This document shows, one piece after another, positions 56,311 through 64,000 of a stretch of 64,000 nucleotides of DNA. The position numbers and the translations under genes were made by a program. The notes beneath the pieces were generated by a model that saw nothing but the letters and a program-made list of their open reading frames with translations, was not told the DNA's origin and did not search any database. The stretch spans positions 127,104,849-127,168,848 of the forward strand of contig OW121849.1 in the NCBI GenBank assembly GCA_933228895.1, given 5' to 3'. The first letter of the stretch is position 1. The number at the start of each line of letters is the position of its first letter. This DNA comes from Platycnemis pennipes. Its lineage: Eukaryota; Arthropoda; Insecta; Odonata; Platycnemididae.

Positions 56311-58799
56311 CAGTAGAATCCTGATTTAAGGTTTTTCAGGGGGGACAAAATTTAAAACACTAAATGCGGAAAAACACTAAATGCGGACTTGCATTTTTTT
56401 TTAGGTTTTAGGGTCTGTAATGATTAGAACAGCTTTCTACGAAAAGAAAATATAATTTTAATATGGTAAATAATAATATAATAAATAATAATATAATAAA
56501 TATATAAGAGTCACTAAAAGGGGTCACATAAAACAATAAAAAGTTTTCATTAGTTTTATATGCTCTTCCCAAAGAAGGTTGGATTCCGTGACAAAACGAA
56601 AATAAATGAAAAATGAACCAAAAATGAAAATGCCTTAACCAAAAATACAATGCTTTAGCCTTCTGACTACTCAGGAATTCAATATCAATTTTAAAACTTT
56701 TAGGAGAGACTAATTATACTTTTGAACAGCTACTTTTTAAAAAAATCTGAAATTTTACTCTGCTTATTTTTTTTACTATAACTAAGAAGTAGCTCTTTTC
56801 CAGTTTTGAAACCATCAGTAAAGTAGATTGATTGTTCTCAATGGATGAAAAGTATGATTTCAATTTCTCAAGTCCAACCACAGGCTGCAGCCTCCGAAAA
56901 GGTATAAGCCACTGTCGGCACTTCCTCATCCTCATTCTCACTGCAGTTAGAATCTGTTTCATTTGATGTACCACACAATTCCCCTATTGAAACAATGCCA
57001 CTGGTCTGTAGGTTATCATCACATTCAACAAAATCACTGAATGATATTTCTGAATTCAAAGTTTGCCATTCATTATCGCCCACAAAAGTTTGCAAATCAC
57101 ATTGTTTCAGTGGTATTCAGGAACCCCCTTTGGCAAAACAATTTTAGATGGTTGCACTATTCACACTTTCCCATGCGCTTGCAACGAAATGGATTGCCTG
57201 TAACAAATTTATTTTGGCTTGTTGCTGCCCACAATTTATTGATACAATTGCCTTTCTCACCAATGCAATGTAAATGGCTCTCCAGTTCCTCAAATGAGGA
57301 CTTTTTTGTGTGCTTACGACCCTTAGATAAAACACCCAATGCTGTGAATTCTCTTAAAATTGCTTCCCTTTTCATTATGGTGTTGTTCAATGTTGTTACT
57401 GGCATGAGCAGCTTCTTTGCCAAGTCAATTCTCTTTAAGTGAGGATTTTTATCCACCTCCTCAATAATTTTTCTCCTCTCTTCGAAGCTAAGAGATTTCC
57501 TTTTTGAAGTCATCCCAAAATCAAAGCCAGCAGCCTCTGCTCTCTATATACCAATAGCACCCAGGAGACTGGTGCTGGTCGATCAGTGGTCTTGTTGAAA
57601 AGTGTTTCCTTGTAACACTGCCGACTCAACTGCTGAGGAGCATATGATTTACAAAGAAGTCGCCAACTCTCTTTTCTGAGCCACTTCTCACTGGCTTCAA
57701 ATGCGACTATATAATAAATTGTATTTTTTTTATCTGATACGCAACTAAATAAACCCTTACTACCGACAATCCAACCCTAACTCGTAAATGCTCTAATTTG
57801 AACCTTCAGGCAAAACATATTGTAATTCAACCCTCCCGCCTTTTTTTTGTGCGGCCGTAACTTAGCATGAAGCTAACCTCTGCATTTTCTGGGGTTAAAT
57901 TTTACTGTCGTTGTCACTGCGGCACCTAATAGATGTTGGAAATTTTCCTAAGGAAAATGGAGTTAAGGAAAATTCCCACTGGGAATGTTAGTGTGGACGG
58001 TTATCAACGTTAAAAATTCCATTTTTACACATTTCTCAGTGGTCTCGATGCATTTTTACACCCATTTTATTCTATAAAAGCGAGGTGTAGGCGGCTATGT
58101 ACTCGAAAAATCATCATCATAGCATCATTAAAGACGAGCGAAAGAAAGACATTTCATCTCGCAAAATATTGATACTTTCCGATTATGAGAATATTACTGA
58201 TGGTACGACATAATGAGAATGGCCTTATTTAGCAATCAATTTTGATTTGTAGCTCTGAGAAACTAAGCTGCAGTTGCACATGCAAGTTTCTCACATGGCG
58301 CGCAGTTCCACATTCATTTTTTCTACACAGCGCCCGGGAAAATTTCGACGATTTCAACTGCGTAATATGGCATATCATCATTGGGTTAAACCTACTATAG
58401 GGGAAAATGCGGTTTTCCATTTATGAATGTATCACCAAGAGCATACAATATCTTAATGTTCGTATGTTCATTATACATTCATTCATTGTACGTATACAAG
58501 CATCTTAAAGCGAAACCTTAAGGACCGTCGACCTATTGAAAACTAATGCTGGTGATAGTCATCACTGATGTATGGATAATCATTTGCATGAATCGTCATG
58601 AACAAACCTTAAATCGGGTAAAAAATCTTGTGCGGGAAAATTTTTTACGACCTAGAATGCGGAAAAACGCAGAATGCGGAGACGCTAAATTAGGACAATT
58701 TTTACATTGTTTTTATAGGGAATGAATCGGGACCTCAAAAAATAAACGTTAAATGCGGAAAAACACTAAATGCGAAAACCTTAAATCCGGATCCGACTG
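56311..58799 (-). mobile_element. Tigger/pogo element 2 (2.5 kb)
   Basis: CAGTAGAATCCTGATTTAAG (56311) and CTTAAATCCGGATCCGACTG (ending 58799, with one spacer difference) are inverted repeats. Additional subterminal AAATGCGGAAAAACACTAAA words occur at both ends. TA flanks both sides (56309-56310 and 58800-58801). The minus strand encodes a pogo-type transposase start and end. It lies only 13 bp from Tigger element 1. Confidence 0.85.
56760..57513 (-). pseudogene. Tigger/pogo transposase, HTH and C-terminal tail, DDE core missing
   Basis: From 57513 the minus strand reads MTSKRKSLSFEERRKIIEEV, DKNPHLKRIDLAKKLLMPVT and TLNNTIMKREAI, the first helix-turn-helix of the CENP-B/pogo DNA-binding domain, followed by ALGVLSKGRKHTKKSSFEEL of the second one. 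After frameshifts comes FVECDDNLQTSGIVSIGELC and an acidic stretch SNCSENEDEEVPTVAYTFSE, the usual acidic C-terminus. The 300-residue DDE domain between them is absent, so this copy cannot transpose itself. Confidence 0.8.
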
Positions 58800-58801
58800 T
58801 A

Positions 58802-59379
58802 TCTATATATTACCATGTGACTTTGTTACAAATTTAATTGAAGCTAAATGGTATACTTTAATATTATTCATTCTTTCCTTGCATTAAAAATACTGTACTG
58901 TAATAAGGAGAATAATTTATGTAACGTGTTTGATAATGGTGCTATAAAAAGGTCTCTACGCTAATTATTGCAGATCGTGGAAAATCAAAAATCTAGAATG
59001 GGCAAGGAACCAAGCATTTTGGAAAATTGATGGTACATGTATTGAAGATATCTGTGGAAATGCACATTTTAATTTACTTGATTACAGTTATTTTTGAAAT
59101 AATTCCATTTTCATTCTCTCTCTCGTTGTGCTTGTAATTGATATATTGATATTAATGGTCTCAATTATTGAAAAAGTATTCTTTGAAAGTCATAAATTAT
59201 TGTTTATTAATTTTTTTATTGAATGGATATGCTCATTATGTGTCTCCTCTGATCACTCTATCAGATATGTGATCCCTTAAATTGGACGTATTTCATATTT
59301 TATCATTTATCTGGGGAAAATATTAAGATGTCTGATAAAATTGGTTTAAAAATTATAAATCTTGTCATGTCCTTTAAAG
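58802..59379. other. Intron sequence, no feature recognised
   Basis: No supported element. Confidence 0.4.
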
Positions 59380-59998
59380 CTAAGTCGTAAAGTTTCTCTT
59401 TTGCCCTTATCATTAAGCACATATGTTCTTTAACCTTTTTGACTTAGCTGTAAGGGATTTCTTGTATCCCTTTACAAATGTAGCCTCTATCATTAGCAGC
59501 ACTGCTAAGCACTGATGAACTCCTATTGCATCTTCTTTTAAGAATAACTCTAACATATCCACCAATGTCATCTCAAATTTTTAAAGAATTTAGTTAATCA
59601 TAAAATTGACTCAGAATACTTGTTTAAATTAGTTTCCTTCAATAGTTCAACTTTTAATCAACGTCATTCTATGCCGTTTGATATTCCATATGCTAGATTT
59701 AACTACATGTATAACCAACCGATATACCATATGATGCGTTTGGCTAATAGTAACCTGGAAACTTACCAGTCGATTCCTCCTCATTAAAATTTCCTTATAT
59801 ATGTTGTAAATGTATTCAAGTGCATTGCCTAGTAATATTACTTTGTAGTAACAAACTAGTACATGATATTGTTTTCTATATTCTTCATTGTCTTACATAC
59901 AAACTCTGATAATATAATTACTTTTTATACACTGTATTATTGGTACTGTTAAAATTGTCGTAAAAGGGTGACTGCCCGTATATGTATAAATAAATAAA
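59380..59998 (+). mobile_element. Possible LINE 3' end
   Basis: One frame near 59645-59785 reads HSMPFDIPYARFNYMYNQPI, YHMMRLANSNLETYQSIPPH followed by a stop. That pattern is seen at the C-terminus of some insect LINE ORFs. About 200 bp later the block ends in GTATAAATAAATAAATAA. Upstream codons are too decayed to confirm. Confidence 0.35.
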
Positions 59999-60585
59999 TA
60001 ATTATTTTCTTAGTTCCCCTCCCTTTCTGCTGTTCATTTTAGTTGGTAGTTAAGTATTATAGTCTTAGTGACCATGTTGTTCTCTTCCTTGTTTGTAACT
60101 GGTGTGTCGAATCCATATTTTTTCATAATTTTGCTTTTCACTCCCTTATTATTTACTCTTATTGTAAATACTTGCTGGATATCATTTTTAAAATTGCAAT
60201 TTGCCCATATGTATGCTCATGTGGGATCATTCTAGTTTTTCTTCCATGCCATAAATGTGGGAGGAGTATTTTTTTAACATAGCAGGTGTGCAATGTTTGT
60301 GATATTATAACATTGTCTTAGTTGTTTTAAGGATTTTCACATCTTCCAAATTAGATGAAATAAAGTTTTTTCCCTAAATTTTGCCCCCTTGAAAATACAT
60401 TTGGGCTAATTTACAGAATCTAAGTTTCATACTCTGGGCTTGATATATTTCATAAAGGGTAATCCAATAAAATTTATGTGAATGAAACTATCATGTAAAC
60501 TTTTGAAAGTAAGGCAGTAAGTGTTAATATAGTTTGTCTAATTTACTCGTTGTCTCAATATTCTGTAAAATTTGCTTCTTTGCAG
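59999..60585. other. Intron sequence, no feature recognised
   Basis: No supported element. It ends in the acceptor of exon J. Confidence 0.45.
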
Positions 60586-60781
60586 TAATCCAACATCAAC
60601 TCAAATATTGGGTATTCATTTTGATGTGGCTCGTCCTGGCTCTCTAAAATATCTCAATTTAAACACAACTTATAATTCAAGTATTATGATGAATTATCGA
60701 CAGACTGAAAGTGCCTTTTGGACTGAATATCTTCCAACTGTCATTGGTATTTTAGTGCCAACATATCCCCCTGTGACTGAG
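60586..60781 (+). CDS. Gli: Gliotactin exon J, end of the ectodomain
   Basis: Starts with T, which completes a Gly codon, after TTCTTTGCAG, and ends GAG before GTAGGT. It reads NPTSTQILGIHFDVARPGSL, KYLNLNTTYNSSIMMNYRQT and SAFWTEYLPTVIGILVPTYP. LNTT and NSS are sequons. MNYRQTESAFWTEYLP is the conserved closing segment of the domain (compare R...C.FW..YLP in cholinesterases). The Pro-rich end leads into the membrane-proximal stalk. Confidence 0.92.
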
Positions 60782-62291
60782 GTAGGTGCTGTAGTGTAAT
60801 ATTTTATTTTAAATTTGATTTTGCATCTCCTGTGTCAGAGAATCCCTGGTTTAATAAATTATCTTGCTGCTGGTGTTATTAAAACCCCTGGCAATGATTA
60901 TCTGTTAAGGGCGAGTTTCACCAATGATAAAATTTCCATAATCCCAATTTATAATAACTGTTAAATATGTTATCTCAATAATCTGTAACAATTACAATCC
61001 AACATCAGGGTTATTATCAAGATTTTCTAATACTGAGATTTCTGTCAGAATGTTTTAGTTAATACATTTCTCATTGGCCTAGTGATATCAGTCAACGGAT
61101 GAAAGCACCTAAGCGAGTTGAAATTTGGCTGATTTGGCTTATCAGTTACATTTTCTTTGTACCCACATTGAGCTAAATATTCACAAATAAGTACCTATGT
61201 CTGCAAAGTATCCATAATTGTCTTCAACCTATGTATATATAAAACATCTATGGTGCCTAATTACTTGCTGACATTGAATATTACTAGATATATGAATGTC
61301 AATTTTTAGTATATTTACTAAATATCTTCCATAAGATATTTTCTCCATGTTTCTAAGTGGCTTCCCTGTTACTTTTAGAAAATACATGATAAAATATAAG
61401 GGTGAACTTCAAGGATATTATATTTATACATTCTGTATCTCATAACATTACAATGACTTATAAAATATTTTCCATTAAATCAAAACTTAGCATTTCCTTG
61501 ATCGTAGTCAGTGGTTTCAGAATGAAGACAGTTCTTTCCTCCCATCAAATAATATTTTCCGCAGCATTGTCCAATCCTTCCACTTATGGCTAATATCACT
61601 AACTTCAAAATATAAATAAATATTGTCCATCATTATTTAATTATTTGAATTAAAAAGCAAATAACTGTAGCCATCAAAAAAAATAAACTTCAGATAATTT
61701 AATTTTGTGCCCTACTTATAATCATGGGGGTACAAACAGATGTTGTAAAGTAGGTAATTAATAGATGCACATTCGTAACTCATGGATGTATTGAAGCATT
61801 AATAAAACTTACCTAAAATATGTAAGTTCCAAGAGTAAGGATGCTCAGAAAATTTACCAATTCACCCTAATCTCTAGTAAATATACAGTATTTAAAAAGT
61901 GAACACAATAATTTAGAACGCAATTGTTACTATCTGCTTTATTGTACTTTAGTGTATGACTTCTGGAGTAAAATCTTAACCTTTTTAATATTGATAAGTA
62001 TTCAGAGCTTGCCATTTCTCATTAATTAATCAGTCATTGTTAAAAAACTCAGTCAATAAAAAGTATTGCCTATGTATAGTCGACGTCCAATTTTTTTGCC
62101 AGAAACATTGGTCTTAAAAACTTAATTGTAAGTACATCCACACTCAATGTTTCTGTTAGACCTTGATTTTCTGTTGCATTAATTTGTACTGAATTTTATA
62201 ATAATGGTGCATGGGGAAACCATTTACAATTGAGTGAACTTTGATGGGTAAATATGATTTGTACTCATTTAAATCTTTCTTTGTTTGACAG
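60782..62291. other. 1.5-kb intron, no element recognised
   Basis: AT-rich with donor GTAGGT and acceptor TTTGACAG. Confidence 0.5.
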
Positions 62292-62407
62292 TACTGGTGG
62301 GAGCCAAATGAGCCTCTACAAATAGCCTTTTGGAGTGTGTCCGGTGCCTGTCTCATTCTTATCGTTATTGTCGTTGCCTGTTGTATTTTATGGAGGAATG
62401 CAAAAAG
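62292..62407 (+). CDS. Gli: Gliotactin exon K, transmembrane helix
   Basis: Begins TAC after TTTGACAG and reads YWWEPNEPLQIAFWSVSGAC, LILIVIVVACCILWRNAKR, ending AG before GTACAT. The run from about AFWSV to CCILW is a single membrane-spanning segment, and WRNAKR is the basic stop-transfer side. The exon ends in phase 2, so the intracellular tail with its phosphorylation and PDZ-binding sites, known in Drosophila, must be encoded beyond 62407. I found no tail exon in the remaining 1.6 kb. Confidence 0.9.
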
Positions 62408-62549
62408 GTACATTGCAAATCTGTGTGATATTATTATAACTACTAAATGAAACTAATTAGGTACCTTCTTATAATGGCAATTCTAATTTCTTGACAACAA
62501 TCAATTTTTGTGTCCCCTGTTATTTGCCAATGAATTGTTTATTCGTTCA

Positions 62550-62660
62550 TCTAGGGTCGTGGTACCCAACTGGGGTGACACTACCCCCCAGGTGTCATAA
62601 AGGATTTGTAGGGGGGTTATTGCTCTTCCTGGCAAAGACAGGTGGGAGTTTCATAATTCG
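62550..62660. mobile_element. Possible hAT-type end fragment
   Basis: GGGTCGTGGTACCCAACTGG resembles the GTGGTTCCCAACCTGGGG ends common in hAT elements, and is followed by GGGGTGACACTACCCCCCAG. No partner end was found. Confidence 0.3.
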
Positions 62661-63384
62661 GTGTTGGGTATCATAACTTTAGACTGGTTGAAGTAGAAGT
62701 TAGTTTTTTTGAAATATTAACATGATTTTGGACTAATTAATTTCACAATAGAATTGCAATGTTTATGGTAGAACTTTATTTTTGTCATGTTATTTATGAA
62801 TGCCAAGAGATAATGAAAATTTTATTACGATTTGGGTGTACTTGTACACCCATTAGGGTGTACTTGTAGCTTTTAATGTATTGATTTCAGCTTTTAACAT
62901 TTTCTGAGTTTAGACAAAAATTTAGTACAGCAGAAATAAAATATTCTGATAAAAGAGACCTTTTGGTGATCGGTCAAGGAAATTGTTAAGACCATCAGAA
63001 AAAAGTCAGGGAATGTAAAACTTGGATATTGAAGTCAAGATATGCTTGTTGAGTTCATCCACCAGTTATGCAACCAGGACGACAATCACGGCAAAATCGT
63101 CTCGTAAAATGTAAATTGCGAACCATTTAAAAATTTTCTAGTGTAAATAAAGGGAAGACGTTACATTGTGGCTACATGGAAATTATTTGGACTTGAAGAA
63201 AAAGTCGTTAATGGCGGTAAAACCTAAATTGCAGGGACGTAAAAGCGAGGTTTTACTATATGTGTATAGGGAAAAATAATTAAATGATAATCTGTCAATA
63301 ATGGTGGATGTAAAGGAGAGACTTCTTAGCCACATGCTTTTTGATTATTTATCATTTTGGAGACAAGTGTTAGTGTGGTAGGTT
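62661..63384. other. Intron or downstream sequence, no firm feature
   Basis: GGGACGTAAAAGCGAGGTTT TACTATA at about 63235-63260 looks like one terminus of a mariner/Tigger element without its partner. Confidence 0.35.
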
Positions 63385-63556
63385 CAGTCAAGCCTGATTA
63401 TAACGAAGTTGAAGGGGCCAAATATTTACTTTGTAATAACCAAACTTTGTTATATGTGAACCAGTTTTTAAGAGCCTCTCTTTAACGGGGATAGCCTTCA
63501 CTTAGTTATAATAGGAACTTTGTTATAAACGGGTTTGATATAATTGGGCTTGACTG
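63385..63556. mobile_element. Tigger-like MITE (172 bp)
   Basis: CAGTCAAGCCTGATTATAAC (63385) and ATAATTGGGCTTGACTG (ending 63556) are inverted repeats with a few mismatches. TA follows the right end and TT precedes the left. The interior has further inverted words around AACTTTGTTATA. Non-coding. Confidence 0.65.
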
Positions 63557-63558
63557 TA

Positions 63559-64000
63559 GTGCTTTATTTGCTAATGACATTTTAGAAGCCCAGATCATCA
63601 ATAACTGTGGATCACTCTTATTGCAATGCATGTGCTTTATTGAGAAATGTTGCTGGTTAATTCTATGCATTGCATTAATAACATGGAGTGACTTTGAATT
63701 TTGGGAATTGGAAAGTTCGATTACAAAGCCACCTGGGTGCCCCTTATTGGGGATATTGGTTTAAGATTTCTAAAATTGGTAGCACTTCGATGACAAATTG
63801 TTTTTAATTATGCTGATTTTCAGCCTTTAATGGAAACATCCACTTCAAGAAAGTAATCATTTTAAGCAGGTTGGAAAATAATATTCTATATAAGATTTTT
63901 GAAAGCTCTTTATATCTATCTACCTATCTGTTTTTGCAAGTGTCTGACTATGGCTGTTCCCAGATTATGGATCCTTGACTGTATGTAGTGGGCATGTGAT
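63559..64000. other. Sequence to window end, no feature recognised
   Basis: No Gliotactin tail exon or repeat could be supported. Confidence 0.4.

Larger units (their letters stand above)
10172..62407 (+). other. Gli: Gliotactin gene, 11 visible coding exons (5' and 3' partial)
   Basis: This is the only host gene I can support. Joining the eleven exons listed separately gives about 657 residues with no stop and consistent phases. Gliotactin is a transmembrane cholinesterase-like protein known from Drosophila at septate and tricellular junctions, where it acts in adhesion and barrier formation, not catalysis. Supporting features are the EDCLYLN and YIHGGEF motifs of the esterase fold, the serine-less elbow GPGAG, and a juxtamembrane and transmembrane segment near the end. 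The visible introns are 22.1, 3.6, 3.6, 2.8, 0.7, 2.8, 4.8, 0.18, 8.1 and 1.5 kb. No start codon with a signal peptide, no stop codon and no promoter were found, so both ends lie outside the window. Neuroligin is the nearest alternative, but the exon 4-7 sequence fits Gliotactin better from memory of the family. Confidence 0.9.

Overview
Eukaryotic, almost certainly insect or other arthropod, nuclear DNA. The window is AT-rich, has long introns and is full of decayed transposable elements. Its only recognisable host gene is a plus-strand gene for Gliotactin (Gli), a catalytically dead, cholinesterase-like, single-pass membrane protein of septate and tricellular junctions. Eleven coding exons (10172-62407) can be joined with intact phases and GT/AG borders into about 657 residues. 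They run from the start of the esterase-like domain to just past the transmembrane helix. The exon(s) for the signal peptide and most of the cytoplasmic tail lie outside the window. The species cannot be fixed from the sequence.

Layout. Positions 1-10171 lie upstream of the first visible exon (a 5' intron or intergenic). They hold broken pieces of two non-LTR retrotransposon families in both orientations, a small TIR element inside one of them, and a 2.7-kb hAT-like element. Intron 10464-32566 (22 kb) holds a CR1-like LINE 3' end, two Penelope-like elements tail to tail, several PIF/Harbinger-like MITEs with a Harbinger transposase fragment, a CACTA-like MITE, a fold-back insertion, a long palindrome, the first element of an unassigned CCC-TIR family, and two tRNA-like cassettes inside short inverted repeats. 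The introns from 32714 to 52006 hold a SINE, a LINE 3' end, the second and third CCC-TIR elements, a hAT-like element, a piggyBac-like MITE and a degenerate 3.0-kb piggyBac element with much of its transposase still readable. The intron 52480-60585 holds two adjacent Tigger/pogo-type elements, the first with a LINE nested inside it.

The most interesting non-host signal is a set of three elements of 1.3-1.9 kb (27315-28610, 37539-39381, 44450-46342). They share ends of the form CCCNNANRGCA, a 2-bp target duplication (TT, AA, AC), and subterminal arrays of a palindromic word that differs in each element. They look like members of one DNA-transposon superfamily that I cannot name. Next in interest are tRNA-shaped sequences enclosed in inverted repeats, hammerhead-like motifs at Penelope element ends, and a conserved nested hairpin at the 3' end of the CR1-like LINE. 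Most short ORFs in the window are chance or shadow frames and are not reported.
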